Source: Pseudarthrobacter oxydans
GTDB lineage: Bacteria; Actinomycetota; Actinomycetes; Actinomycetales; Micrococcaceae
Assembly (NCBI RefSeq): GCF_030812335.1
Contig: NZ_JAUSSN010000007.1
Coordinates: 62,001-126,000, forward strand
DNA: 64,000 bases
Reading direction: 5' to 3'
The position numbers and the translations under genes are program-made. Below are positions 28,283 to 37,013 of the stretch, in pieces (within the stretch, counting starts at the first letter, position 1; every line of letters starts with the position of its first letter). The notes beneath the pieces were generated by a model. It did no database searches, was not told the DNA's origin, and was given only the letters and a program-made list of their open reading frames with translations.

Positions 28283-28483
28283 CTAGGCGAAGCAATGGTG
28301 CCGGGCCCACTGGGGAATCTTCGACTTCGACCTCGAGGTGAGGTGCCACCGGCGGCATGGGCTGCAGAAGTAGACTCCCGTGGGCGACTTTCGTCCCCGC
28401 GTCGACGCTTTGTCTTGTATCGCCCGCAGGGCGCGCTCTGCTGACCAAAGTCTTTGATAAGGGATTTTCGAGCAAACGGACAT
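28283..28483 (-). CDS. tiny Cys/His protein of unknown function
   Basis: Predicted 66-residue basic protein. MSVCSKIPYQRLWSAERAL leads into a short helix (ERALRAIQ) and then TGVYFCSPCRRWHLTSRSKS. CxxC followed three residues later by His-Leu-Thr-Ser is a pattern I have seen in many small actinobacterial proteins, where a zinc-finger-like fold is likely. The ATG at 28483 follows AGGA at 8-9 nt; a GTG at 28549 is in frame but less likely. Base composition here is less GC-rich than in neighbouring genes, which suggests an acquired or fast-changing region. No partner gene is obvious. Confidence 0.6.
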   Translation of the reverse strand: MSVCSKIPYQRLWSAERALRAIQDKASTRGRKSPTGVYFCSPCRRWHLTSRSKSKIPQWARHHCFA

Positions 28484-28564
28484 GGTTTCGGTCCTGAATT
28501 GCAGCGAACTCGGCGTGCTCAATGTCACGCCCCGCTCGAGGGTGCACACCCGATAGATGATTGG

Positions 28565-28612
28565 CCCACGGCTGGAGCTGAAGGCTAAAAACCTTCAGGC
28601 TCCACTTGTGGG
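28565..28612. other. structured intergenic element
   Basis: CCCAC and GTGGG enclose TGGAGCTGAAGG / CCTTCAGGCTCCA with loop CTAAAAA, an almost continuous stem of about 17 bp. It is in the 5' flank of the leftward tiny gene; an attenuator or small RNA is possible. Confidence 0.5.
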
Positions 28613-28785
28613 AAGCCTAACCCCGCATTCAGCGGATCGCAAGGAATCGCACGTTAGCGTCCATCGAGACGTTGCTGTGGCACCATGATCGGCCCAGGAG
28701 AGAAGCAGGGCCCTATCTTCCCCGCCCGAGTGGGTTGGCCGTGGCGTCGGTCCGTTTCCGCTCCCTCGCCTCCGCCGGAAGCGTT

Positions 28786-28791
28786 TAGACT
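28786..28791 (+). promoter_or_regulatory. candidate -10 element, leaderless promoter of the DinB-like gene
   Basis: TAGACT lies exactly 6 nt before the ATG at 28798, and no Shine-Dalgarno sequence is present. Confidence 0.45.
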
Positions 28792-28797
28792 GCTCGC

Positions 28798-29316
28798 ATG
28801 CCTATCATCGCGGACAACAAGGACTGGACCTGGGTGCTGCAGCGGCCCTGTCCGGAATGCGGTTTCGACGTCTCAGCCTGCTCCCCGGCCACGGTGCCCG
28901 GTCAGCTGGCCAGCATGCTCCCCCGCTGGCGCGCCGCCCTGCGGCGTCCGGACGCCGCCGAACGCCCGAACGGGGACACGTGGTCCGTGCTGGAGTACGC
29001 CTGCCACGTCCGGGACGTCTTCAGCCTGTTCGACTACCGGCTGGACCTGATGCTCCGCGAGGAGGACGCCCGGTTCGATGACTGGGACCAGGACGCGACC
29101 GCGGTCGAGAAGGACTACGCGAACGCCGACCCGGCCGAGGTCAGCGCGGAACTCACCGCGGAGGGCGAGCAGATCGCCGCTTCCTTCGGACGGGTCCCGG
29201 AGGACCAGTGGGGCCGCACGGGCACCCGCAGCAACGGTTCGGAGTTCACCGTGCTGACGTTCTCGCAGTACTTCCTGCACGACGTCGTGCATCACCTCCA
29301 CGACGTGGACGGATAG
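28798..29316 (+). CDS. DinB-family (DUF664-like) protein
   Basis: Predicted 172-residue four-helix-bundle protein of the DinB/mycothiol-dependent S-transferase type. Conserved positions are WSVLEYACHVRDVFSLFDYR (first His of the metal triad near residue 64) and FSQYFLHDVVHHLHDV at the C terminus, with the other His ligands. An N-terminal CPECGFDVSA segment is common in actinobacterial members. In this phylum such proteins may use mycothiol for detoxification, but the reaction is unknown. The last codons and stop (GTGGACGGATAG) are repeated four more times downstream as a tandem repeat. The mRNA is probably leaderless. Confidence 0.85.
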   Translation: MPIIADNKDWTWVLQRPCPECGFDVSACSPATVPGQLASMLPRWRAALRRPDAAERPNGDTWSVLEYACHVRDVFSLFDYRLDLMLREEDARFDDWDQDATAVEKDYANADPAEVSAELTAEGEQIAASFGRVPEDQWGRTGTRSNGSEFTVLTFSQYFLHDVVHHLHDVDG

Positions 29317-29376
29317 CGCGTGGACGGATAGCGCGTGGACGGATAACGTGTGGACGGATAGCGCGTGGACGGGTAG
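29305..29376. repeat. 15-bp tandem repeat carrying the DinB-like gene's own stop codon
   Basis: Five units of GTGGACGGATAGCGC (15 bp, few changes; last unit shortened) run from the last codons of the DinB-like gene to the base before the convergent GNAT stop. Each unit repeats Val-Asp-Gly-stop in frame. Confidence 0.9.
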
Positions 29377-30369
29377 CTACAGTTCCTTGTCCCAGGCCAT
29401 GCTGGTGTTGACGGCGACGTAGCCCATCTTGGCGTAGAGGGCCAGGGCCCCGGTGGGGTTCTCCGAATCGACGTCGAGCGAGGCCTTGTCCATCCCGGCC
29501 GCGGCGAAGCGGCGCATCGCGTCGGCCAGGAGCGCCTGCGCCACGCCGCGGCCGCGGAACTCGCGCCGCACGCCCAGCAGGTCCGTGTAGCCCTCCTTGT
29601 AGCCCCGCGACCCGGCGCTGACCGCGTCATAGCTGGCGAGCTGGTAGCCGGCCACCTTCCCGGTGGACTGCTCCACGACGACGGCGCTCAGGTCCGGCCG
29701 GGCCAGCGGATCGTTCACCACGAAGCCCCAGGCCTCCTCGTCCCGGGGCTCGCTGCCCCAGTGGTCCCGGAACGCCTCGTTGTGCGCGAGCCGCACCGGC
29801 TCGTGCAGCTCCGGACCGAAGCCCACGAGCTCCAGCCCCTCGCCCAGCACCGCCTCGGGAAAACCGTCCGCCAGGGGCCGGTGCATCTCGTTGTAGTAGC
29901 GGACGATCCGGTAGCCGGCGTCCCCGAACAGGGCGGCCTGGTGCGTGTGCTGCTGCTCCATATGGAGCCGCAGCCTGGGTGTGGAACCCGGCACCGCGTC
30001 CTCGGCAAAACGCTGCCGCGTCCTCGCCTCCATCCAGCCCAGCAGCCCGGTGCCGATCCCGTGTCCCTGCCACGCGGGATCGACGCAGCCGTACCCGATC
30101 GCCTTCTCGCCGTCCGGATTTTTTGTGATCCGGCCATAGGCCCGGACCGCGTCCCGCGCGTCAAAGCCGAGAACCGTGTTCGCGGCGGCCGGGTTCGTCC
30201 GTGATTCGAGGACCTGCTCCAGGTCGGCGCGGCGCTCATACCAGACGGGCCGTTCGACGGCGGCGGTCCGGGCGATCAGTGCCGCCCAGTCGTCCAGGTC
30301 CGCGGTCCCGGCGGCCCGCCACTCAAGGCGGGGGTCCAGGCTGGCCAGCGGGTCGGCGTGTCCGTTCAT
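29377..30369 (-). CDS. tandem GNAT acetyltransferase (mycothiol synthase-like architecture)
   Basis: Predicted 330-residue protein with two GNAT domains. The first has WQGHGIGTGLLGWMEARTRQ at about residues 99-118, and the second RREFRGRGVAQALLADAMRR at about 268-287. Both carry the R/Q-x-x-G-x-G/A acetyl-CoA loop. Conserved stretches VRLAHNEAFRDHWGSEPRDE and ENPTGALALYAKMGYV resemble mycothiol synthase MshD, which has the same two-domain layout. It could be MshD or a paralogue; the DinB-like neighbour, possibly thiol-dependent, makes a mycothiol link attractive but unproven. TAGCCT lies 6 nt before the ATG, so it is probably leaderless. Confidence 0.82.
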   Translation of the reverse strand: MNGHADPLASLDPRLEWRAAGTADLDDWAALIARTAAVERPVWYERRADLEQVLESRTNPAAANTVLGFDARDAVRAYGRITKNPDGEKAIGYGCVDPAWQGHGIGTGLLGWMEARTRQRFAEDAVPGSTPRLRLHMEQQHTHQAALFGDAGYRIVRYYNEMHRPLADGFPEAVLGEGLELVGFGPELHEPVRLAHNEAFRDHWGSEPRDEEAWGFVVNDPLARPDLSAVVVEQSTGKVAGYQLASYDAVSAGSRGYKEGYTDLLGVRREFRGRGVAQALLADAMRRFAAAGMDKASLDVDSENPTGALALYAKMGYVAVNTSMAWDKEL

Positions 30370-30375
30370 GGCAAC

Positions 30376-30381
30376 AGGCTA
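30376..30381 (-). promoter_or_regulatory. candidate -10 element, leaderless promoter of the tandem GNAT gene
   Basis: TAGCCT on the minus strand is exactly 6 nt before the ATG at 30369. Confidence 0.4.
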
Positions 30382-30390
30382 ACGTCCGGC

Positions 30391-33300
30391 CTACCCCCGC
30401 GCCAGCAACGGCGTTGACTCCGGGGCCAGCGCAGCCTGCGCGGCTGCGGCCCGGTCAAGGTCCAGCCGGCTGTCGTCCGCGGCGATGTCGTCCGGATTGT
30501 GGGTCACCAGGACAACGGTGCGGTCCCGCAGGCCGTGCCGGAGCTCGGCCAGCATCGCCCGGCCGGACTCCGCATCCAGGTGGGCCGTGGGTTCATCGAG
30601 CAGTATCACGTCCGCACCGGTCAGGAGCGTGCGGGCGACGGCGAGGCGCTGGCGTTCGCCTCCGCTGAGGAAGGCTCCGCCGGGTCCGATCCGGGTGTCC
30701 AGGCCGTGCTCCAGCCGCCCGATCAGCGGTCCGAGGCCCACCGCGGCCAGGGCTTCCTGCAGCCGCGGTTCCGGCGCTCCGCCGCGCTGGCCCTCGGGCA
30801 GCCCCAGCAGCAGGTTGCCGCGGATGGTCGAGTCGAAGAGGTGCGCCTCCTGCGGGCACCAGGCGGCACGCCCGCCCAGCAGGATCTGGCCGCCGGCTGC
30901 CGGGAGGAAGCCCAGGACGACGGCGAGCAGCGTGGACTTGCCGGAGCCGGAGGTCCCGGTGACGGCCAGCCAGCGCCCGGGTTCCGCCGTGGCGGTGAGG
31001 CCGGTGAAGACCGGCGGCCCGCCCGGCCAGGCGGCCGCGAGGTCCCGAAGCTCGATCCCGGGCTTGCCGCCGGGCCGGCCGGCGACCGGGACCAGGCCGC
31101 CGGACGTGTCGGAGTCGCCGTCGTCCAGGACGCCCGCTTCGCCGATGCGCTCCAGCACGGCCCGCAGCGCGGGATATTGCCGCACCGCCGTGGTGATGGC
31201 CGCGTAAGGTTCCACGAGCGCGAGCTGGAGCAGCACCACCACGGCGACCGTGGAGGCCTCAACGGCTCCGCTGAGGGCCAGCGGGGCGGCCAGCACGGCG
31301 CTGGCCAGGGCGGCCGTGCCGCAGGCCAGCACCGTCAGGCCCTGGCCGAGCCCTTCGGCCCACGCCGAGCGCTGGGACGCGGCGGTCGCGGAGCGGTCTG
31401 CGCGGGTGATGGCGGCGAGCACCGTCGCGGAGACGCCGTTGGCGTGAAGTTCGGCACGGGCGTCCAGGGCGGCCGCCACCTGGCGGAGGACGCCGGAACG
31501 CAGCCGCTGCTCGGTCCCGGCGGACATCCGGTCCGCTGCCAGCGCCAGGGCGGGGGCCGCCACGAGGCTGAGCACCGCGGCGGCAATCACGGCAGGGAGC
31601 GCGGCCGGCAGGAGCAGCGCGATGCCGGTGACGGAGGCAGCGGCGACGGCCACGGCGGTAAGCGGAGGCAGGACCACTCGGGGCAGCAGCTCCCGGACCG
31701 TGTCGACGTCGTCCACCACGGTGCCCAGGACGTTGCCGCCCTGCAGCAGCCGGCGCAGCGAGAGGGCGCGCCGGCTCAGCGATTCCCAGAGCCGGCCGCG
31801 GAGCCGGGTCAGGGCCGCAAACACGGCGTCGTGCAGCAGCAGGCGTTCCAGATAGCGCAGCGCGGCCCGGCCGATGCCGAAGAAGCGCACGCCCACGATC
31901 GCGGTGAGCAGGTAGAGGATGGGCGGCTGCTCGCTGGCGCGGATGATCAGCCAGCCGGAGAGCCCGGCGAGGGCGACGGCGAAGAGCGCCGCCAGGGTGC
32001 CGACGGCGCCGGCCGCAACGAATTTGGCTCCTACGGGTGCGAGCAGCCGGCGGAGCCGGGTTGCCGTTGACCCGGGCGGGGTGCGTCCGGCCGTCCCCGC
32101 GTTCCGCCCGCGGGGATCCTCGTTGTCGGAGGGCTCGAGACCGGGCTGCCCGGATCCGGTCTGGCCGGGTCCGGGCAGGCCGGGTCCGGGCAGGCCGGGT
32201 CCGGGCTGCCCGACGGCGGCCGGCCGGGAATCGAGCACTGCGGCTTCACCGGCGGGGATCCCGGCGGTGCTCGAACTGGCAGCCGACGTTTCGAGGGCGG
32301 ACGCTGTGGCGGATGCTGTGACGCCGGGCACCGTCGCGGCCGCGGGAGCCTGGGCCCGGGGGGCCACGGCCACGATTTCGTCGGCGAGTTCCCGGGTCAG
32401 CCGGTCGTGGGCCACCAGCAGGACGGTGACCTTTCCGCGGAGCGCGGCGATGGCACGGCTCACGGCGGTGGCGGATTCCCGGTCCAGGTGCGCGGTGGGT
32501 TCATCCAGCAGCAGCACCCTGGCTCCGGCTTCGATCCTCGCCAGACCGCGGGCGAGTGCGACGCGGCGCAGCTCCCCCGGGCTGAGTTCTGCGGGGTGCT
32601 TTGCGGCGAGGTGCTCCGCGGCGCAGGCGGCCAGGCAGCGCAACACCGTGGCGCGCACCGGATCGCCGGCACCGTCCGCGGCAGGTCCCGCGGCGGATCC
32701 CAGATATAGCCGGATCTCGTCCAGTACGGTGGGGGCCACCATCACGGGATGCTGCGGCACCCAGGCGACATCCGCCGTCGTGAATCCTTCAAGCCGTCCG
32801 GTGACGGTGGTTTCCTGGTCCGTGCCGCCGCCCGTCCCGATGGTACCGGCCAGCACGCCCAGGACGGTGCTCTTGCCGGCGCCGCTGGGCCCGTCGAGCG
32901 CGGTGATGCGCCCCGGGGATGCGGTGAAGGTCAGGGGCCCGACGGCGGCATCCGGCCGGCCGCCGTAACGGACGCTCAGCCCGGCCACGCTCAGGGCAGG
33001 CGGACGGCCGGTTCCGGCGTCAGCCCCCGCAGAGGCGGCGGCCGCCCCGGTGACGGCGGCAGCGGATGCGCAGGAGACTGCGGAGGCGGAGGAGGCAGCG
33101 TCCGCACCGGGCCCGGCGGGCCGCAGCGGCGTGGGCTCGGGCCCGTCGAGGACGGCGGTGGTTTCGGCGAGCGCTGCACGGCCGTCGTCGCTCGCGTGGT
33201 GGGCGGTGCCCAGTTCCCGGAGCGGGAGGTAGCAGTCCGGGGCAAGGATCAGGGCCAGCAGCCCCGCTTCCAGCGCCATGTCGCCATGGACCAGCCGGAC

Positions 33301-34068
33301 GCCGATGAACACCGCCACGACGGCCACGGAGATGGTGGCGATGAGTTCCAGCGCGAGGGCGGAGAGGAAGGCGGTCCGCAGGGTGCCCATGGTCCGGTGG
33401 CGGTATTCCTCGGAGAGATCCTCGAGGGCCTTGCGCTGCGCAGTGGCCCGGCCCAGTCCCACGAGGACAGGCAGGCCTTTGGCGAGCTCCAGCATGTGGC
33501 CGGAGAGCCGTGACAGGGCCGACTGGGCTTCCCGGACGCGGTCATCCGTATAGCGGCCGATCAGGACCATAAAGAGCGGGACCAGCGGCACGGTCAGCAC
33601 GATCACGACGGCGCTGATCCAGTCTGCGAACAGGATGCGCGCGCCCAGCAGCAGCGGGATCGCGGCGCAGTTCACCAGGGCGGGCAGGAACTGGGTGTAG
33701 TAGCTGTCCAGGGCGTCCAGGCCCCGGGTCGCCAGGATCGCGAGGCCGCCGTCGGAGGGGCCGGCGGACCGGGTGCCGTTGCGGAGCGCACGCTCGAGCA
33801 GCTGCGAGCGCAGCTCCTCCTTCACACCCAGCGCCGCCCGGCGCGACGCGACAGCCTGCGCCCAGACCGTCAGGGACCGCAGCACCACTCCCGCAACCCC
33901 CCAGTACAGCTGCCCGCCCCAGGCCGGGTCGCCGGCCATCAGCCCAGCCAGCATGGACGCGACCGCCTGCGCGATGAGCACGAGTGAGAGGGCCTTCAGG
34001 GCCGCGAGCAGGCCCAGCAGGTAGAGGGCGGCGCGGTTGGCGGGGCCCGGGGGGAACTGCGGTCTCAT
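30391..34068 (-). CDS. cydDC: fused CydD-CydC thiol reductant ABC exporter
   Basis: Predicted 1225-residue fusion of the two half-transporters needed for cytochrome bd assembly; the family exports glutathione/cysteine-type thiols or binds heme. The CydD half (about 1-560) has a membrane domain, Walker A GPSGAGKSTVL, signature LSPGELRRVALARGL and Walker B VLLLDEPTAHLD. A Gly/Pro-rich linker (about 600-670) includes in-frame 15-bp repeats. The CydC half has a second membrane domain, Walker A GTSGSGKSTLL, signature LSGGERQRLAVARTLL and VILLDEPTAHLD. The ATG is 6 bp after the cydB stop. It is the last gene of the leftward cydA-cydB-cydDC operon. Confidence 0.95.
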   Translation of the reverse strand: MRPQFPPGPANRAALYLLGLLAALKALSLVLIAQAVASMLAGLMAGDPAWGGQLYWGVAGVVLRSLTVWAQAVASRRAALGVKEELRSQLLERALRNGTRSAGPSDGGLAILATRGLDALDSYYTQFLPALVNCAAIPLLLGARILFADWISAVVIVLTVPLVPLFMVLIGRYTDDRVREAQSALSRLSGHMLELAKGLPVLVGLGRATAQRKALEDLSEEYRHRTMGTLRTAFLSALALELIATISVAVVAVFIGVRLVHGDMALEAGLLALILAPDCYLPLRELGTAHHASDDGRAALAETTAVLDGPEPTPLRPAGPGADAASSASAVSCASAAAVTGAAAASAGADAGTGRPPALSVAGLSVRYGGRPDAAVGPLTFTASPGRITALDGPSGAGKSTVLGVLAGTIGTGGGTDQETTVTGRLEGFTTADVAWVPQHPVMVAPTVLDEIRLYLGSAAGPAADGAGDPVRATVLRCLAACAAEHLAAKHPAELSPGELRRVALARGLARIEAGARVLLLDEPTAHLDRESATAVSRAIAALRGKVTVLLVAHDRLTRELADEIVAVAPRAQAPAAATVPGVTASATASALETSAASSSTAGIPAGEAAVLDSRPAAVGQPGPGLPGPGLPGPGQTGSGQPGLEPSDNEDPRGRNAGTAGRTPPGSTATRLRRLLAPVGAKFVAAGAVGTLAALFAVALAGLSGWLIIRASEQPPILYLLTAIVGVRFFGIGRAALRYLERLLLHDAVFAALTRLRGRLWESLSRRALSLRRLLQGGNVLGTVVDDVDTVRELLPRVVLPPLTAVAVAAASVTGIALLLPAALPAVIAAAVLSLVAAPALALAADRMSAGTEQRLRSGVLRQVAAALDARAELHANGVSATVLAAITRADRSATAASQRSAWAEGLGQGLTVLACGTAALASAVLAAPLALSGAVEASTVAVVVLLQLALVEPYAAITTAVRQYPALRAVLERIGEAGVLDDGDSDTSGGLVPVAGRPGGKPGIELRDLAAAWPGGPPVFTGLTATAEPGRWLAVTGTSGSGKSTLLAVVLGFLPAAGGQILLGGRAAWCPQEAHLFDSTIRGNLLLGLPEGQRGGAPEPRLQEALAAVGLGPLIGRLEHGLDTRIGPGGAFLSGGERQRLAVARTLLTGADVILLDEPTAHLDAESGRAMLAELRHGLRDRTVVLVTHNPDDIAADDSRLDLDRAAAAQAALAPESTPLLARG
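32143..32211. repeat. in-frame 15-bp tandem repeats in the CydD-CydC linker
   Basis: About four and a half copies of a unit like GGGCAGGCCGGGTCC encode a Pro-Gly-Leu/Gln linker (PGLPGPGLPGPGQ) between the two transporter halves. Confidence 0.85.
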
Positions 34069-34074
34069 CAGGTG

Positions 34075-35124
34075 CTAGTCCTTGGGTGCCAGGGCTTTGG
34101 CGGCGATGGCGGGGAGGAAGCTGTGGGCCTCGGGGATGTGGGCGTCACTGACCCGGCGCCGGAACACCCAGTAGGTCCACGCCTGGTAGGCGAGCACCAG
34201 CGGCAGCCCGATGCAGGCAACGATGCTCATCAGCCCCAGGGTGTAGTCCGAGGAGGAGGCGTTGGAGATCGTGAGGTTGAAGTCCGGGTTCAGCGTGGAT
34301 GGCAGGACCACCGGGAACGCGGCGCCGAAGATCGAGACGCTGCCAAGGAGCAGGAAGGCGCCCAGGGACAGGAACGCCCGGCCTTCGGCACCGGTGCGGG
34401 CGAAATTCCACGCCAGTACCGCGGCGACGACGGCGGCGACGACCGCCAGCACGGTCCACACCTCGCCGCTGAGCAGCTGCAGGCTGATCGCCCAGCCCGC
34501 GATCGGCAGCAGCAGGACGGGCAGGAGCCGGACGAACCACCGGCGCGCGCGGTGCCGGACGTCGCCGTCGGTCTTCAGGGCCAGGAACGCCAGGCCGTGC
34601 AGCAGCGAGAAGCCGACGACGGCGAGGCCGCCCAGCACCGCGTAGGCGCTGAACCAGGCGAACGGACCGCCTTCGCGGTCGCCGTTGGCGTTGAGCGGGA
34701 GTCCCGTCGTGGTCAGCCCCAGGGCTGCGCCGATGCCGAAGGCCGCCACGAGGGAGCCGAGGGAGATGGCCCAGTCCCAGCGGGCACGCCACCGGGGGTT
34801 GTCCACCTTGCCGCGGTATTCGAAGGACACGGCCCGGAAGATGAGCGCGACGAGGACCAGCAGCAGCGGCAGGTAGAGCGCGGAGAACAGCGAGGCGTAC
34901 CAAAGCGGGAAGGCCGCGAAGGTGGCGCCTCCCGCGGTCAGGAGCCAGACCTCGTTGCCGTCCCAGACCGGGCCGATGGTGTTGAGCAGCACCCGGCGTT
35001 CGGTGTTGTTCCGGGCGAAGCCCTTCATCAGCATCCCGACGCCGAGGTCAAAGCCCTCGAGGAAGAGATAGCCCGTCCATAGCACCGCGATGGCGATGAA
35101 CCAGATGGTGGGAAGGAGATCCAT
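34075..35124 (-). CDS. cydB: cytochrome bd ubiquinol/menaquinol oxidase subunit II
   Basis: Predicted 349-residue membrane subunit with about nine helices. The start MDLLPTIWFIAIAVLWTGYL and the first-helix motif EGFDLGVG are typical of CydB. WDGNEVWLLTAGGATFAAFP is the most conserved stretch of the family. It pairs with CydA in the cytochrome bd terminal oxidase, a high-oxygen-affinity enzyme that does not pump protons. The ATG at 35124 is 35 bp after the cydA stop; GGAAGGAG supports it. Confidence 0.97.
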   Translation of the reverse strand: MDLLPTIWFIAIAVLWTGYLFLEGFDLGVGMLMKGFARNNTERRVLLNTIGPVWDGNEVWLLTAGGATFAAFPLWYASLFSALYLPLLLVLVALIFRAVSFEYRGKVDNPRWRARWDWAISLGSLVAAFGIGAALGLTTTGLPLNANGDREGGPFAWFSAYAVLGGLAVVGFSLLHGLAFLALKTDGDVRHRARRWFVRLLPVLLLPIAGWAISLQLLSGEVWTVLAVVAAVVAAVLAWNFARTGAEGRAFLSLGAFLLLGSVSIFGAAFPVVLPSTLNPDFNLTISNASSSDYTLGLMSIVACIGLPLVLAYQAWTYWVFRRRVSDAHIPEAHSFLPAIAAKALAPKD

Positions 35125-35159
35125 GCTGAGTATCCTCTGCGTTTCTTGGGGAGCGAAGG

Positions 35160-36761
35160 CTAGTAGGCGAAGGCCAGGACGTCGTCGGCGTCCCCGGGCT
35201 TGCCGGGGCCACCGCCCTTGGGGGTGGCATCCTCGTTCTCGTCCGCGGGCACGTGCGCCAGTTCCGGCATGGCCGCGACCACACCGCCGCGAATGTACTT
35301 GACCAGCAGCTTCACCTCGACCACCAGCAGCACCGCATACACGGCCGTGAGCACTACGAGGGAGGTCATAAGCTCGCCGGCGGAGACGCCGGGTGAGACG
35401 GCGGCGGCCGTGAACATAAAGACCTGGTCGATCCCGCTGGGGTCCGGGTTGGGGGCGACGACGAACGGCTGGCGGCCCATCTCGGTGAAGATCCAGCCGG
35501 CGGCGTTGGCTCCGAACGGCGCCAGGATCCCGAACACGGCCAGCCGCATGAGGCCGCGGGAGGCGGGCACTGTCCCGCTGCGGGTAACCCAGAGCGCAAC
35601 CAGCGCGGCCAGGGCCGCCAGTCCGCCGAAGCCGATCATCATCCGGAAGCCCCAGTAGGTGACCTCCATGACCGGGACGTACTGGATCTCCTGCCCGGCA
35701 CGTTCCCCGTAGATGGGGTTGTCCGGCAGGTTGGTTCCGTAGTCGGCCTTGTACTGGTCGATCAGGCTGTTGACGCCCTTGACCTCGGTGGTGAAGTCGC
35801 CCTTGGCGAGGAAGGACAGGATCCCGGGGACCTCGATGAGCGCGACGATGTCATCACAGTTCTTGGAGCCGACGTTGCCGATGCTCAGGATGGAGAAGCC
35901 CGTACCGTCGTGGCAGGCCGCTTCGGCGGCGGCCATCTTCATGGGCTGCTGTTCGAACATGAGTTTGCCCTGCAGGTCCCCGGTGATGGCGGTGCCGGCG
36001 AAGGAGATCATGGCGACGACGGCGCCGATCCGCAGGGAGCGGATCCAGACGGCGTGGTCGGTGCGGTCCCGGCCGGGGATGGCGGCCTCGCCCGGTACGA
36101 CCTTGCCGTCCGCGCCGATGGTGTCGATCCCGTCGTGCCGGCGGCGCCACAGGTGGTACCAGGCGATGCCGAGCAGGAAGGCGCCGGCGACGGCGAGGGC
36201 GCCGAAGATGGTGTGCGGGACGGCGACGAGGGCGGTGTTGTTGGTGAAGACCGCCCAGGCATCGGTCATCACGGGACGGCCGTTGATCATCTCCACGCCC
36301 ACGGGGTGCTGCATCCAGCTGTTCGCGACGATGATGAAGTAGGCGGAGAAGACCGAACCGATCACGGCGATCCAGAGGCAGGCCAGGTGGACGCCGGGCT
36401 TGAGCTGCTTCCAGCCGAAGATCCAGAGCCCCAGGAACGTCGATTCCACGAAAAACGCCAGCAGGGCCTCCATGGCCAGCGGCGCCCCGAACACGTCGCC
36501 GACGAAGCGGCTGTATTCGCTCCAGGCCATGCCGAACTGGAATTCCTGCACAATGCCGGTGGCGACACCCATAATGAAGTTGATCAGGAAGAGCTTGCCC
36601 CAGAACTTGGTCATCCGGAGGTACTCGGGCTTGCCGGTCCGGTGCCACATCGTCTGCATCACGGCGACGACGAGCCCCAGGCCGATCGTGAGCGGCACCA
36701 TCATGAAGTGGTAGACGGTGGTGATTCCGAATTGCCACCGTGCGATTTCCAAGGCGTCCAA
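35160..36761 (-). CDS. cydA: cytochrome bd oxidase subunit I
   Basis: Predicted 533-residue heme-bearing subunit. H18 in TTVYHFMMVPL is the family's N-terminal heme ligand. KLFLINFIMGVATGIVQEFQ and LAFFVESTFLGLWIFG are conserved helices. The periplasmic quinol-binding loop (GDFTTEVKGVNSLIDQY) precedes MEVTYWGFRMMIG. A TTG start at 36761 follows GAGGGA. Two copies of the palindrome TTCTAC-N5-GTAGAA lie 28-67 bp upstream, matching a site before the BlaI-type repressor gene at 40.3 kb. Expression is therefore probably repressed by that protein. The gene heads cydA-cydB-cydDC. Confidence 0.97.
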   Translation of the reverse strand: MDALEIARWQFGITTVYHFMMVPLTIGLGLVVAVMQTMWHRTGKPEYLRMTKFWGKLFLINFIMGVATGIVQEFQFGMAWSEYSRFVGDVFGAPLAMEALLAFFVESTFLGLWIFGWKQLKPGVHLACLWIAVIGSVFSAYFIIVANSWMQHPVGVEMINGRPVMTDAWAVFTNNTALVAVPHTIFGALAVAGAFLLGIAWYHLWRRRHDGIDTIGADGKVVPGEAAIPGRDRTDHAVWIRSLRIGAVVAMISFAGTAITGDLQGKLMFEQQPMKMAAAEAACHDGTGFSILSIGNVGSKNCDDIVALIEVPGILSFLAKGDFTTEVKGVNSLIDQYKADYGTNLPDNPIYGERAGQEIQYVPVMEVTYWGFRMMIGFGGLAALAALVALWVTRSGTVPASRGLMRLAVFGILAPFGANAAGWIFTEMGRQPFVVAPNPDPSGIDQVFMFTAAAVSPGVSAGELMTSLVVLTAVYAVLLVVEVKLLVKYIRGGVVAAMPELAHVPADENEDATPKGGGPGKPGDADDVLAFAY

Positions 36762-36788
36762 GGCAGTCCCTCACTTGCTAGGAGCAAC

Positions 36789-36805
36789 TTCTACATCACG
36801 TAGAA
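36789..36805 (-). promoter_or_regulatory. candidate BlaI-type operator, cydA site 1
   Basis: TTCTAC-ATCAC-GTAGAA, a perfect 6-bp inverted repeat with a 5-bp centre, 28 bp before the cydA start codon. The same arms occur at 36812, at 40189 and, with one mismatch, at 57294. Confidence 0.7.
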
Positions 36806-36811
36806 AGATTC

Positions 36812-36828
36812 TTCTACAGAGTGTAGAA
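36812..36828 (-). promoter_or_regulatory. candidate BlaI-type operator, cydA site 2
   Basis: TTCTAC-AGAGT-GTAGAA, a second perfect copy 23 bp centre-to-centre from site 1. Two sites about two helical turns apart suggest cooperative repressor binding at the cyd promoter. Confidence 0.7.
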
Positions 36829-37013
36829 CACTTTGATGGTTCACTGCACCCAGAGTCCCACGGCAGGTAACGGCCCGCAATGGAGGCGGAGCCAGTGGCT
36901 CCCGTTGAACCCGGGGCGTCCCTGGGGCAAACCCGGGAGTCTCCTCTTCCCCACCGTTGGCAGCCTTTAGCCGACCGTCGCCTTTCCACGAGACATCACA
37001 AAAGGTGCGAACA

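Larger units (their letters stand above)
28484..28797. other. intergenic region with a strong hairpin
   Basis: 314 bp between the tiny Cys/His gene and the DinB-like gene. It holds the hairpin listed at 28565-28612 and, at the right end, a leaderless promoter. No further gene was recognised. Confidence 0.5.

Noticed and set aside
29305..29376. Tandem repeats as a CRISPR array
   Set aside because: The 15-bp units are directly adjacent with no spacers, and no cas genes occur.
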